Source: Streptomyces lushanensis (GTDB taxonomy: Bacteria; Actinomycetota; Actinomycetes; Streptomycetales; Streptomycetaceae). From it: a stretch of 57,810 nt of DNA. This document shows, piece by piece, positions 35,389 through 44,412 of this stretch (position 1 is its first letter; each line of letters opens with the position of its first letter). The stretch lies in assembly GCF_001700515.1 (NCBI RefSeq), contig NZ_MAUD01000160.1:1-57810 (forward strand), read 5' to 3'. The notes under the pieces were generated by a model. The model searched no databases. It saw nothing but the letters and a program-made list of their open reading frames with translations, and had not been told where the DNA came from. Made by a program: the position numbers and the translations under genes.

Positions 35389-37123
35389 CTAACCTCCGGC
35401 GGTCCTTCGTACGACACGCAGCAGGTACTCCTTTCGGTGGAGTGGACCGTGGTCCGTGCGGGGCCGGGACGGGACGGTGCCGGTGACCGGGCGGTAGTGG
35501 TCGAAGGCGGATTCCAGTACGCCCTCGCCGCGCGTCGGCGTCGGCAGCCGCTGTTGGAGTTCATGCGCCTGCGCGGCCGGGATCTCACCCTCCAGAACTT
35601 ATGAGTCACCCTGTGTGGACGGTGTTCGCGGTACGGCGCGCAATCGGGCCGGAACGGGCAGGAGCGATCCGTACACATCCGCCGGGAGTTCCAGACGGAA
35701 GCGGTGCACCGGCTCGTGGACCGTGGTGCCGGCCTGCTCGATCGCGCTCATCAGGACCAGCGGGGTGAGATGGCGGAAATCGCCGCCGGTGCTCGACATG
35801 CTCTTGTCGAAGACGCCGCGGGAATGGCTCTGCCGTGCCGCGTAACCGGAGTGGGTGAGGGTGACCGCGCAGTCGGGGATCCGCCATCCGTGAATGCCCT
35901 GGAGCAGTGTCTCCCGCACGGTGTCCTCGACGGCTTTCATGAACGCGAGGGGCATGGAACGGAGTTCGACCTCCAGCCGGAATTCCGCACCGGAATCGAC
36001 CGGCGCCGGATCGACACGCAGTCCGAGTGTGGCCGGAAAGGGATTGGGATCCTTTCCCATGATCTCGACGGCCGAGCCGGATCCGGTCAGCCGTTCCACA
36101 CAGATGGTGGTCGTCTCCCGGAAGCCGGCCTCGACTCCGAGGTCATTCACCGGCGTCGCCCGGATGACCTCTTTCTGCACCTCTCCGTGGAGCGATACGG
36201 AAATCTCCTGGCGGAGTTCGTCCTGCCGGAGGTTGATCAGCGGGTCCTGTTCGGCGAGTCGGGCGAGTGCCGCGTGCAGCGCGCCGCGGTCCGCCGAGCG
36301 GCGGGGGACCACGACGCTCTTCAGCGACGGCGGCGCGAAGTGCCGGTCCGGGGAAAGGGAGCCGGCCGTGGACGCGATGGCGCCGGGGTCGCCGACCGTG
36401 TCTTTGATCCGGACACCGGCGAGCCCGCCCAGGACGGCGATCCGCCCGGCCCCGGCCGACTCGCGCGGAACGGCCGATCCCTGGTCGAACACGCTGATCG
36501 CGGTGACCTTCCCCGCGCCGTCCCGGCCGAACGGCAGCCGGTCCCGCGTCCGTACGGTCCCCGAGAGCATGCGGACATACGCCGCCTTCTCACCCGCCGG
36601 ACCGCGGTCGATACGGCGTGAAACCGGCGCGGGGCGTGCCGAGACCGTATGCCGCGCCCATCGGAACGACCGCGCGGCTCAGCCGCTCGGCCACCGCCCG
36701 GAGCACACGCCCGTCGTGCGCGCCACGGCGGTCGATCTTGTTCACGAAAAGGAGCGTGGGAATACGGAGCCGCCGCAACGTCCGCATCAGTACACGTGTC
36801 CGCGCCTGCACGCCTTCGACGGCGGAGATCACCAGGACGGCGCCGTCGAGCAGGTTCAGGGAACGCTCGACCTCGGCGATGAAATCCTGGTGTCCCGGCG
36901 TATCGATCAGATTCACGGTGATGTCGTCGATCAGGAACGACACGACGGCCGACTTGATCGTGATCCCGCGCTGCCGCTCCAGCGCCAGGGAATCGGTCCG
37001 GGTACTTCCGTCATCGACCCGGCCGATCCGGTCGATGACTCCGGCCGCGTACAGCAGCCGCTCGGTCAGGCTCGTCCTACCGGCGTCGACATGCGCCAGG
37101 ATTCCAAGGTTCAGCGTTCGCAC
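35389..37123 (-). pseudogene. Decayed tetracycline-resistance ribosomal protection protein (OtrA/TetM type)
   Basis: The N-terminal part (GTG 37123 to about 36608) encodes an EF-G-like GTPase start: LNLGILAHVDAGRTSLTERL, LERQRGITIKSAV, VNLIDTPGHQDFIAEVERSL and LLFVNKIDRRG. Then roughly 70-90 codons seen in intact relatives are missing and the frame shifts, so translation ends at 36590. The other frame continues with IDRGPAGEKAAYVRMLSGTV and the middle and C-terminal domains to a TAA at 35599-35601. After that stop the same frame still encodes VLEGEIPAAQAHELQQRLP, TRGEGVLESAFDHYRPV and RKEYLLRVVRR to 35389. The P-loop Lys is Arg (AGRTS instead of AGKTS). Three independent lesions make the gene non-functional. 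The original protein would have freed ribosomes from tetracycline. Confidence 0.9.
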
Positions 37124-37337
37124 GAAGTGTCAGGTCCTCTGTGTGGACGGCGATTTCCCGCCGGCAGGACACAGACGTTCCTCGCACGACGAACTCCTTG
37201 ATCGATCCGATGTCGGGGGCGAGTACAGCGGAGCGCCGAACCGGTCGCAACCGATTTGTCCGGCACGAGGCGGCGCCCGGCGCCCGCATGATTCACTGCG
37301 GACACATGACACACAGGTGTGAGAAGGGGAGGCCGAC

Positions 37338-38861
37338 GTGCCCCATGAGGTAGATCAGTCGTTCCTGGCACTGCCGCTGCGGGCGCTCGCCGACGCCGCG
37401 CTCGCGCGGGCGCGGGCGCTCGGCGCGGAACACGCGGATTTCCGGTTCGAGCGGGTGCGCGGCGCGTCGTGGCGGCTGCGGGACGGGAAGCCGGCCGGGT
37501 CGTCGGACACCACGGATCTCGGGTACGCGGTCCGGGTGGTGCACGGCGGTGCCTGGGGCTTCGCGTCCGGCGTCGATCTGTCCATGGACGCCGCGGCGCG
37601 GGTGGCGGGACAGGCGGTGGCGATGGCGAGGCTCTCCGCGAAGGTGATCTCGGCCGCCGGCTCGGACGAGCGGGTCGAGCTGGCCGAGGAGCCGGTGCAC
37701 GCGGAGAAGACCTGGGTGTCGTCGTACGAGATCGATCCGTTCGACGTGCCCGACGAGGACAAGAGCGGGCTGCTCGCGGAGTGGAGCGGGCGGCTGCTGC
37801 GCGCGGAGGGCGTCGCGCATGTGGACGCGTCGCTGCTCACCGTGCACGAGAACAAGTTCTACGCGGACACCGCCGGTACGGTCACCACCCAGCAGCGGAT
37901 CAGGCTGCATCCGCAGCTCACCGCCACCGCCGTCGACGGTGAGAGCGGTGAGTTCGACTCGATGCGCACGATCGCGCCGCCGGCCGGGCGCGGCTGGGAG
38001 TACCTCACGGGGACCGGCTGGGACTGGGACGCGGAGCTGGAGCGCATCCCGGGCCTGCTCGCCGAGAAGATGCGGGCGCCGGGCGTCGAGGCGGGCACGT
38101 ACGACCTGGTCGTCGATCCGTCCAATCTCTGGCTGACCATCCACGAGTCGATCGGCCATGCCACGGAACTCGACCGGGCGCTCGGGTACGAGGCCGCCTA
38201 CGCGGGAACGTCGTTCGCGACGTTCGACCAGCTCGGGAAGTTGGCGTACGGCTCCTCGGTGATGAATGTGACGGGCGACAGGACCGCCGAACACGGCCTG
38301 GCGACCATCGGTTACGACGACGAGGGCGTCGAGGCGCAGTCGTGGGACCTGGTCAGGGACGGCACGCTCGTCGGCTACCAGCTCGACCGCCGGATCGCGA
38401 AGCTCACCGGCCTCGGCCGCTCCAACGGCTGCGCCTACGCGGACTCGCCGGGGCATGTGCCCGTACAGCGGATGGCGAACGTGTCGCTGCGGCCGGATCC
38501 CGGCGGGCTGAGCACGGAGGACCTGATCGGCGGGGTGGAGCGCGGGATCTACGTGGTCGGCGACCGGTCGTGGTCGATCGACATGCAGCGCTACAACTTC
38601 CAGTTCACCGGGCAGCGGTTCTTCCGGATCGAGAACGGCGAACTGACGGGCCAGCTCCGTGATGTCGCCTACCAGGCGACGACGACGGACTTCTGGGGCT
38701 CGATGGAGGCGGTCGGCGGACCGCAGACGTATGTCCTGGGCGGCGCCTTCAACTGCGGCAAGGCCCAGCCGGGCCAGGTGGCGGCGGTCTCCCACGGCTG
38801 CCCCTCCGCCCTGTTCCGCGGCGTCAACATCCTGAACACGACGCAGGAGGCCGGACGATGA
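37338..38861 (+). CDS. tldD: TldD-type metalloprotease subunit
   Basis: This 507-residue protein, from GTG 37338 with AAGGGGAGG upstream, is the catalytic subunit of the TldD/TldE (PmbA) protease. That complex trims unfolded peptides and modified peptide precursors. Its zinc motif HESIGHATELDR is near residue 269. Other conserved parts are VRVVHGGAWGFASG, YDLVVDPSNLWL, GRSNGCAYADSPGHVPVQRM and FNCGKAQPGQVAAVSHGCPS. The C-terminus NTTQEAGR is copied again downstream by a short duplication. It overlaps the start of a 29-codon mini-ORF. Confidence 0.94.
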   Translation: MPHEVDQSFLALPLRALADAALARARALGAEHADFRFERVRGASWRLRDGKPAGSSDTTDLGYAVRVVHGGAWGFASGVDLSMDAAARVAGQAVAMARLSAKVISAAGSDERVELAEEPVHAEKTWVSSYEIDPFDVPDEDKSGLLAEWSGRLLRAEGVAHVDASLLTVHENKFYADTAGTVTTQQRIRLHPQLTATAVDGESGEFDSMRTIAPPAGRGWEYLTGTGWDWDAELERIPGLLAEKMRAPGVEAGTYDLVVDPSNLWLTIHESIGHATELDRALGYEAAYAGTSFATFDQLGKLAYGSSVMNVTGDRTAEHGLATIGYDDEGVEAQSWDLVRDGTLVGYQLDRRIAKLTGLGRSNGCAYADSPGHVPVQRMANVSLRPDPGGLSTEDLIGGVERGIYVVGDRSWSIDMQRYNFQFTGQRFFRIENGELTGQLRDVAYQATTTDFWGSMEAVGGPQTYVLGGAFNCGKAQPGQVAAVSHGCPSALFRGVNILNTTQEAGR

Positions 38862-38947
38862 ACGGGCCCGCCATCCACGGCCGGGGGTCCGGGGGTTGCC
38901 CCCCGGAAAAGCACAGTCCCAACACGACGCAGGAGGCCGGACGATGA
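38835..38947 (+). repeat. 27-bp direct duplication creating a coupled 29-codon mini-ORF
   Basis: AACACGACGCAGGAGGCC followed by GGACGATGA occurs at 38835-38861 and again at 38921-38947. The first copy holds the tldD stop, the second the tldE start, each with an AGGAGG ribosome site and an ATGA. Between them lies a 59-bp insert with the hairpin-forming CCGGGGG...CCCCCCGG. The ATG at 38858 opens a 29-codon frame that ends at the second ATGA, so coupling from tldD to tldE is kept. Confidence 0.85.
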
Positions 38948-40350
38948 GCACCAGCCGCATCAGCAAGCCGCACGAGATCGTCGAGCGCGCGCTGGAGATG
39001 TCCGCCGCCGACGGCTGCGTGGTCATCGCCGACGAACACTCCTCCGCCAATCTGCGCTGGGCCGGCAACGCGCTCACCACCAACGGTGTCACCCGCGGCA
39101 GGACCCTGACCGTCATCGCCACCGTCGACGGGGCGCGGGGCACCGCGTCCGGTGTGGTCTCGCGCTCCGCCGTCACCGCCGAGGACCTGGAGCCGCTGGT
39201 ACGGGCCGCCGAGGCCGCCGCGCGCGGCGCCGGTCCCGCCGAGGACGCGCAGCCGCTGGTCGGCCGGGACCAGGCGGGTCCGGCGTCGGGGGACTTCACG
39301 GACGCGCCCGCCGAGACGACCTCCGCCGTCTACGCGGACTTCGCGCCCGCGCTGGGCGAGTCCTTCGCCCGTGCCCGGGCCGGCGGCCGTGAGCTGTACG
39401 GTTTCGCCAACCACGAGCTGACCTCGACGTATCTCGGTACGTCCACGGGTGTACGGCTCCGCCACGACCAGCCCAACGGCACGCTGGAGCTGAACGCCAA
39501 GTCCCCCGACCGCACCCGCTCGGCCTGGGCGGGCCGTGCCACCCGCGACTTCAAGGACGTGGACCCGGCGGTCCTCGACGCCGAGCTGGCCCAGCGGCTG
39601 GCCTGGGCCGAGCGCAAGATCGATCTGCCCGCGGGACGGTACGAGACGCTGCTGCCGCCGACCGCGGTGGCCGATCTGCTGATCTACCAGCTCTGGTCCT
39701 CGACCGCCCGGGACACGGCGGAGGGGCGTACGGTCTTCTCCCGCCCCGGCGGCGGCACCCGTATCGGCGAGCGGCTCTCGGAGCTGCCGCTGACGCTCCG
39801 TACCGACCCGAACGAGCCGGGTCTGGAGTCCGCGCCGTTCGTGATCGCGCACTCCTCCGGCGACGACGCCTCCGTGTTCGACAACGGTCTGCCGCTGACC
39901 GCCACGGACTGGGTTCGGGAGGGCGAGCTGGCCCATCTGATCACCACCCGGCACAGCGCCGCCCTGACCGGGCTCCCGGTCGCGCCGGGCACCGGCAATC
40001 TGATGCTGGAGGGCGGCGGCGACCGGTCGCTGGAGGACATGGTCTCCGCCACCGCGCGCGGGCTGCTGCTGACCTGCCTCTGGTACATCCGTGAGGTCGA
40101 TCCGGCGACGCTGCTGCTCACCGGGCTGACCAGGGACGGGGTCTATCTGGTGGAGAACGGCGAGGTCGTCGGCGAGGTGAACAACTTCCGGTTCAACGAG
40201 TCGCCCGTCGATCTGCTCTCGCGCGCCGCCGAGGCCGGACGTACGGAGAAGACGCTGCCGCGCGAGTGGGGCGACTGGTTCACCCGGGCGGCGATGCCCG
40301 CGCTGCGCGTGCCCGACTTCAACATGAGCTCGGTCAGCCGGGGCGTGTAG
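38944..40350 (+). CDS. tldE: TldE/PmbA-type metalloprotease partner subunit
   Basis: The ATG at 38944 gives 468 residues beginning MSTSRISKPHEIVERALEM. The protein is the non-catalytic partner that forms heterodimers with TldD. It lacks the HExxxH motif but has family segments: SSANLRWAGNALTTNGVT, YLGTSTGVRLRHDQPNG, TGNLMLEGGGDRSLEDM and WYIREVDPATLLLTGLTRDGV. The in-frame extension upstream only covers the duplicated junction, so it was not used. It follows tldD in one transcript. Confidence 0.93.
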   Translation: MSTSRISKPHEIVERALEMSAADGCVVIADEHSSANLRWAGNALTTNGVTRGRTLTVIATVDGARGTASGVVSRSAVTAEDLEPLVRAAEAAARGAGPAEDAQPLVGRDQAGPASGDFTDAPAETTSAVYADFAPALGESFARARAGGRELYGFANHELTSTYLGTSTGVRLRHDQPNGTLELNAKSPDRTRSAWAGRATRDFKDVDPAVLDAELAQRLAWAERKIDLPAGRYETLLPPTAVADLLIYQLWSSTARDTAEGRTVFSRPGGGTRIGERLSELPLTLRTDPNEPGLESAPFVIAHSSGDDASVFDNGLPLTATDWVREGELAHLITTRHSAALTGLPVAPGTGNLMLEGGGDRSLEDMVSATARGLLLTCLWYIREVDPATLLLTGLTRDGVYLVENGEVVGEVNNFRFNESPVDLLSRAAEAGRTEKTLPREWGDWFTRAAMPALRVPDFNMSSVSRGV

Positions 40351-40394
40351 CCGGCGCCCGGCACGCGCGCGGGACGCCTGGACGACGCCCATAG

Positions 40395-40411
40395 ACTGGT
40401 GGCCAACCAGT
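40395..40411. promoter_or_regulatory. Inverted repeat in the tyrS 5' region
   Basis: ACTGGT-GGCCA-ACCAGT is a perfect 6+6 inverted repeat 25 bp before the tyrS start. A TAGACT hexamer (40393-40398) overlaps it and could be a -10 element. I see no T-box structure. Confidence 0.3.
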
Positions 40412-40435
40412 TGACCACCGAGGAGAGACACGACC

Positions 40436-41704
40436 GTGACGGATATCGTCGACGAGCTGAAGTGGCGCGGGCTGTTCGCCCTGTCCACCGACGAGAACGC
40501 TTTGCGCAAGGCGCTCGCGGACGGTCCCGTGACGTTCTATTGCGGCTTCGATCCCACCGCGCCCAGTCTGCACGTGGGACATCTCGTGCAGGTGCTGACC
40601 GTACGCCGGCTCCAGCGGGCCGGACACCGGCCGCTGGCGCTGGTGGGCGGGGCCACCGGCCAGATCGGCGACCCGCGGCCCACGGCCGAGCGGACGCTGA
40701 ACGACCCGGAGACGGTCGCGGGCTGGGTGCGGCGGCTGCGGGCCCAGATCGAGCCATTCCTCTCCTTCGAGGGCCCGAACGCGGCGACCGTGGTCAACAA
40801 TCTGGACTGGACCGCGGGCCTGTCCGCGATCGAGTTCCTGCGGGACGTCGGCAAGCACTTCCGGGTCAACAAGATGCTCACCAAGGAATCCATCGCCCGC
40901 AGGCTGGAGTCGGACGAGGGCATCAGCTACACCGAGTTCAGCTACCAGCTCCTCCAGAGCATGGACTTCCTCGAGCTGTACCGGCGGTACGGCTGTGTCC
41001 TCCAGCAGGGCGGCAGCGACCAGTGGGGCAATCTCACCGCCGGTCTCGATCTGATCCACCGGCTGGAGCCGGGGGCCACCGTGCACGCGCTGGCCACGCC
41101 GCTGATGACCAAGGCGGACGGGACCAAGTTCGGCAAGTCGGAGAGCGGCGCGGTCTGGCTCGACCCGGAGATGACCACGCCGTACGCGTTCTACCAGTTC
41201 TGGCTGAATGTGGACGACCGTGACATCTCCTCGTACAGCCGCATCCTCAGTTTCCGGAGCCGCGAGGAGCTGACGGAGCTGGAGCGCGGCACCGAGGAGC
41301 GCCCGCAGGCCCGTGCGGCGCAGCGGGCGCTGGCGGAGGAGCTGACGACGCTCGTGCACGGCGAGGAGCAGTGCGCGGCGGTCGTCGCGGCCTCCCGGGC
41401 GCTGTTCGGCCAGGGCGAGCTGGCGGAGCTGGACGAGGCCACCCTGAGCGCGGCGCTCTCCGAGGTGCCGCGCGCCGAGGTCGCCGAGCTGGGACCGGTG
41501 GCGGATCTCCTCGCCGGGACCGGTCTCGCGCCGAGCAAGTCGGCGGCGCGGCGCACGGTCAAGGAGGGCGGAGCGTATGTGAACAACGTCAAGGTCACCG
41601 ACGCGGAGTCCGTACCGGGCCGTGAGGAGCTGCTGCACGGCCGCTGGCTGGTGCTGCGCCGGGGCAAGAAGAACCTGGCCGCGGTCGAGGTCACGGCCGG
41701 CTGA
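40436..41704 (+). CDS. tyrS: Tyrosyl-tRNA synthetase
   Basis: TyrS charges tRNA-Tyr. The 422-residue class I synthetase has the HIGH-type motif [10 protein letters not shown] with [11 protein letters not shown] before it, the tyrosine-binding segment [27 protein letters not shown], and the KMSKS-type loop [13 protein letters not shown]. An S4 RNA-binding domain is at the end ([20 protein letters not shown]). GTG 40436 is preceded by GAGGAGAGA. It is followed by a tandem repeat that ends in a terminator. Confidence 0.97.
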   Translation: MTDIVDELKWRGLFALSTDENALRKALADGPVTFYCGFDPTAPSLHVGHLVQVLTVRRLQRAGHRPLALVGGATGQIGDPRPTAERTLNDPETVAGWVRRLRAQIEPFLSFEGPNAATVVNNLDWTAGLSAIEFLRDVGKHFRVNKMLTKESIARRLESDEGISYTEFSYQLLQSMDFLELYRRYGCVLQQGGSDQWGNLTAGLDLIHRLEPGATVHALATPLMTKADGTKFGKSESGAVWLDPEMTTPYAFYQFWLNVDDRDISSYSRILSFRSREELTELERGTEERPQARAAQRALAEELTTLVHGEEQCAAVVAASRALFGQGELAELDEATLSAALSEVPRAEVAELGPVADLLAGTGLAPSKSAARRTVKEGGAYVNNVKVTDAESVPGREELLHGRWLVLRRGKKNLAAVEVTAG

Positions 41705-41720
41705 CCGGCCGGCCCGAGTG

Positions 41721-41824
41721 GGCCGGTCCGGGGCGCGTACGGGAACGGCCGGTCCGGGGTACGTACGGGAACGGGCCGGTCCGGGGCACGCGAGTCGTCG
41801 CGGGTGCCCCGGGCCGGCCCGTTC
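41721..41824 (+). terminator. Three 26-bp tandem repeats ending in a terminator hairpin after tyrS
   Basis: GGCCGGTCCGGGG followed by YRCGTACGGGAAC repeats at 41721-41746 and 41747-41772, with a third partial copy from 41774. The third copy pairs with the following GTGCCCC...GGCCCGTTC to form a long hairpin at about 41769-41824. It stands between convergent tyrS and the GlsB-like gene, so it can terminate both transcripts. Confidence 0.7.
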
Positions 41825-41840
41825 GCCTGCCTCACCCGCC

Positions 41841-42131
41841 TCACATGCGCTGTCTGGCGCTCCTGGCGCGTCTGCCCCGCATCGTGTTCCAGACCCGGTC
41901 GGCCACGAGGACCACCAGAACCGCCCCGATCAGCTGGAGCACATGGCGCGTCCAGTCGATGCCTCTGGTGTCGGCGACGCCCAGCCAGCCCGCGGCCCCG
42001 TTGCCCAGCATGCCGCCGAGGATGCCGCACAGAGCGGTCAGCCAGATGGGGATGTGCTGTTTGCCCGGGATGACCGCTCTGGCGATCAGACCCAGCACCA
42101 GCCCCACAATGATCGCCCACAACCAGTTCAT
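41841..42131 (-). CDS. GlsB/YeaQ/YmgE family small membrane protein
   Basis: ATG 42131 after GGGAGGCGACG gives 96 residues. The family pattern is clear: WLWAIIVGLVLGLIARAVIPG, then WLTALCGILGGMLGNGAAG, then a third hydrophobic segment LQLIGAVLVVLVADRV and a basic tail. These three-helix transglycosylase-associated proteins are general-stress membrane proteins of unknown activity. The gene is convergent with tyrS. Confidence 0.85.
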   Translation of the reverse strand: MNWLWAIIVGLVLGLIARAVIPGKQHIPIWLTALCGILGGMLGNGAAGWLGVADTRGIDWTRHVLQLIGAVLVVLVADRVWNTMRGRRARSARQRM

Positions 42132-42344
42132 CGTCGCCTCCCGGAGCGGCGCGGTCCGCGCGTGTGGGCCCAGTCTGTGCCGGTCGCCCATACGGCGCAT
42201 GTCGGACGGCTCCGTACGTGGCGCGACCAGAACCATCGGTCAGGATGGACGGTGACCCGCACTCGTGGCGGCGGGAGCTCCGGCGTACCGTGGTTGGCGG
42301 TCCGGTCCGGGCGAGTCCGGCACAGAAACGGGTGGTGGAACGTG

Positions 42345-42704
42345 ATGCGGAAGCGGAGCGGGACCGAGGTCTTCCGGATCACGGGAGCGCGGCAGGGGCT
42401 CGCCGAGGATGTGCGCGGCCGGCAGCGCCGCTATGTGATCTCGATGTCCGTACGGACCCTCGCGGTGGTCGCCACCGTGGCCCTGTGGAACGTGGAACGG
42501 CCGGTGGCGATCGTGACTCTCGTCATCGGTACGCTGCTGCCGTACGTCGCCGTGGTGATCGCCAACGCGGGCCGGGAGAACGCTCCTTCGCTGCCCACGA
42601 CCTTTGTGACCGCGCCGACGCCCCCGATGATCGCGCCGCCCCCGGGCGCGCCGACGACGGAATCCGGAGCCGGGACGGCGGGCCGCGAGGCGCGGGAGGG
42701 CTGA
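42345..42704 (+). CDS. DUF3099 family membrane protein
   Basis: This 119-residue protein starts MRKRSGTEVFRITGARQG (ATG 42345, or the GTG just before it). A conserved segment LAEDVRGRQRRYVISMSVR follows, then two hydrophobic stretches (TLAVVATVALWNV, and VAIVTLVIGTLLPYVAVVI) and a Pro/Thr-rich tail. This is the DUF3099 pattern, common in actinobacteria and without known function. Between 42705 and 42933 I see no gene. Confidence 0.82.
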   Translation: MRKRSGTEVFRITGARQGLAEDVRGRQRRYVISMSVRTLAVVATVALWNVERPVAIVTLVIGTLLPYVAVVIANAGRENAPSLPTTFVTAPTPPMIAPPPGAPTTESGAGTAGREAREG

Positions 42705-42921
42705 CCCCGGACGGTCCGCAAAGCTCAAGGAAAGCTCAGATCAATCGTGAAGTTCCGGTGCCGGGCACCCCACTGCCCGTGACATACTTTGTAGGCGCTC
42801 CGCATCCCCCGTCGGAGCGACAGACCGACGCCGGGCAGCTCCCCCCGTGGCTGCTCGGCGTCGCCTTTTCGGGTCACCGGATGTCTCCCGGCGCCTGTCC
42901 CCGGGCTCGGCGGGTTTGTTC

Positions 42922-42927
42922 TAGGGT
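42922..42927 (+). promoter_or_regulatory. Candidate -10 element (TAGGGT) for the 83-residue ORF
   Basis: TAGGGT ends 6 nt before GTG 42934 with CGTCGG between and no ribosome site, fitting a leaderless transcript. Confidence 0.4.
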
Positions 42928-42933
42928 CGTCGG

Positions 42934-43185
42934 GTGAACTCCCCCGACACCTCCGATTCCGCTTCCGACGCCGCGCCGATCTGCTCCGCGAAGGGCTGCC
43001 GCAAGCCCGCCGTCTGGGTCCTCGCCTGGAACAATCCCAAGCTGCACACGCCCGAGCGGCGCAAGACCTGGCTGGCGTGCGGCGAGCACCGTGAGCATCT
43101 CTCCTCGTTCCTCGATGTGCGCGGCTTCCTCAAGGATGTGGTCGAACTGGCGGAGTGGGAGCGCCGGTCGGCCGGCGATCACTGA
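42934..43185 (+). CDS. Small Cys/His-rich protein, possible zinc-binding
   Basis: The 83-residue protein contains PICSAKGCRKPAVWVLAWNN and ERRKTWLACGEHREHLSSFL. Their Cys and His residues (CxxxxC, then C-x2-H-x2-H) look like a zinc-binding fold. The last part is an acidic/hydrophobic helix DVVELAEWERR. Streptomyces relatives are common and usually hypothetical (some carry an acetone carboxylase label that I cannot support). It ends 19 bp before the convergent moaA stop. Confidence 0.72.
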   Translation: MNSPDTSDSASDAAPICSAKGCRKPAVWVLAWNNPKLHTPERRKTWLACGEHREHLSSFLDVRGFLKDVVELAEWERRSAGDH

Positions 43186-43204
43186 CCGGGCGGCCTCGGC
43201 GGCG

Positions 43205-44194
43205 TCAGCCGCCGATCGCCGACATCGGGCGGTCCGGCTGGAGGAACGACGGATCGTCCAGCCCGGAACCGGCCCTCTTGCCCCACATCGCCAGCTTCCA
43301 CATCGTGGCGATCTCCTCGTCGGACGCGCCGGAGCGCAGGGCGCCCCGCAGATCCGTCTCCTCCCGGGCGAACAGACAGGTGCGCACCTGTCCGTCGGCG
43401 GTGAGCCGGGTGCGGTCGCAGGCATGGCAGAACGGGCGCGTGACGGAGGCGATCACACCCACGCGGTGCGGTCCGCCGTCCACGATCCAGCGCTCGGCGG
43501 GCGCCGAGCCGCGGACCCTCTCGCCCTCGGGTGCCAGCCGGAAGCGCGTACCCAGCGAGTCCAGGATCTCACCGGCCGTGATCATGCCGTCCCGCTTCCA
43601 GCCGTGCTGGGCGTCCAGCGGCATCTGTTCGATGAAGCGCAGCTCGTAGCCCCGCTGGATGGCCCAGGCGAGCAGCTCGGGGGCCTCGTCCTCGTTGAGG
43701 CCCGGCATCAGCACCGCGTTGATCTTGACGGGGCTGAGTCCGGCCTCATGCGCGGCGCGCAGCCCGCTGATCACATCCGCGTGCCGGTCACGCCGGGTGA
43801 GGGCCCGGAAGACCTCGGGCCGCAGCGTGTCCAGCGAGACATTGACCCGGTCGAGGCCCGCGGCCCCGAGCGCGGTGGCGATGCGCGCGAGCCCGAGGCC
43901 GTTGGTGGTCACCGACATCCTGGGACGCGGCTCCAGCGCGGCGCACCGCTCGACGATCCCGACGAGACCGGGCCTGATCAGCGGCTCTCCGCCGGTGAAG
44001 CGGACCTCGGTGATCCCCAGCCGGGTGACGGCGACACGGACCAGCCGGACGATTTCGTCGTCGCTGAGCAGATCCGACCTGCCGAGCCACTGGAGCCCTT
44101 CTTCCGGCATGCAGTACGTGCACCGCAGATTGCACCGGTCCGTGAGCGAAACGCGCAGGTCAGTGGCCACACGGCCGTAAGTGTCGATGAGCAC
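43205..44194 (-). CDS. moaA: GTP 3',8-cyclase (molybdenum cofactor biosynthesis protein A)
   Basis: MoaA is a radical SAM enzyme that starts molybdopterin synthesis from GTP. GTG 44194, with GGGAGGGGG upstream, gives 329 residues. The SAM cluster cysteines are Cys21, Cys25 and Cys28 in DRCNLRCTYCMPEEG. The second cluster uses the Cys of FCHACDRTRLTADGQ and VRTCLF, and the C-terminal Gly-Gly (SAIGG) needed for activity is present. No other moa gene is in the window. It is convergent with the small ORF. Confidence 0.96.
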   Translation of the reverse strand: MLIDTYGRVATDLRVSLTDRCNLRCTYCMPEEGLQWLGRSDLLSDDEIVRLVRVAVTRLGITEVRFTGGEPLIRPGLVGIVERCAALEPRPRMSVTTNGLGLARIATALGAAGLDRVNVSLDTLRPEVFRALTRRDRHADVISGLRAAHEAGLSPVKINAVLMPGLNEDEAPELLAWAIQRGYELRFIEQMPLDAQHGWKRDGMITAGEILDSLGTRFRLAPEGERVRGSAPAERWIVDGGPHRVGVIASVTRPFCHACDRTRLTADGQVRTCLFAREETDLRGALRSGASDEEIATMWKLAMWGKRAGSGLDDPSFLQPDRPMSAIGG

Positions 44195-44286
44195 CGCGGG
44201 CCCCCTCCCTGTGATCGGATCCGACACCGTCGAGACTACGTCAGACCACTGACAACGCCAGAGGGACATTTGCGGCAGGCGGCGGC

Positions 44287-44320
44287 GTGGCCGCGTCGCG
44301 GGTCTCCACGACGCGGCCAC
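44287..44320 (-). terminator. Hairpin downstream of the symporter operon
   Basis: GTGGCCGCGTCG and its exact reverse complement (12-bp arms) enclose a 10-nt loop, about 90 bp after the actP stop. It would end the DUF485-actP transcript before moaA. Confidence 0.6.
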
Positions 44321-44332
44321 GGACGGCGGATC

Positions 44333-44412
44333 GGTCACCCGGTGATTCGGTGACCCGGTGATTCGGTGACGCGGCGGTTCGGTGACGCGGTGGTCCGGTG
44401 GTCCGGTGGCTC
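44333..44412. repeat. Five 16-bp tandem repeats abutting the actP stop
   Basis: Five degenerate units (GGTCACCCGGTGATTC, GGTGACCCGGTGATTC, GGTGACGCGGCGGTTC, GGTGACGCGGTGGTCC, GGTGGTCCGGTGGCTC) run in register. The last unit overlaps the first bases of the actP stop codon. It looks like a slippage-generated minisatellite. Confidence 0.75.

Noticed and set aside
35341..35604. 87-codon plus-strand open frame between fabG and the pseudogene
   Set aside because: The same stretch on the minus strand encodes the last part of the ribosomal-protection pseudogene, which explains its coding-like composition.
40350..40436. T-box riboswitch before tyrS
   Set aside because: The 85-bp spacer is too short and the T-box sequence and antiterminator bulge are missing.
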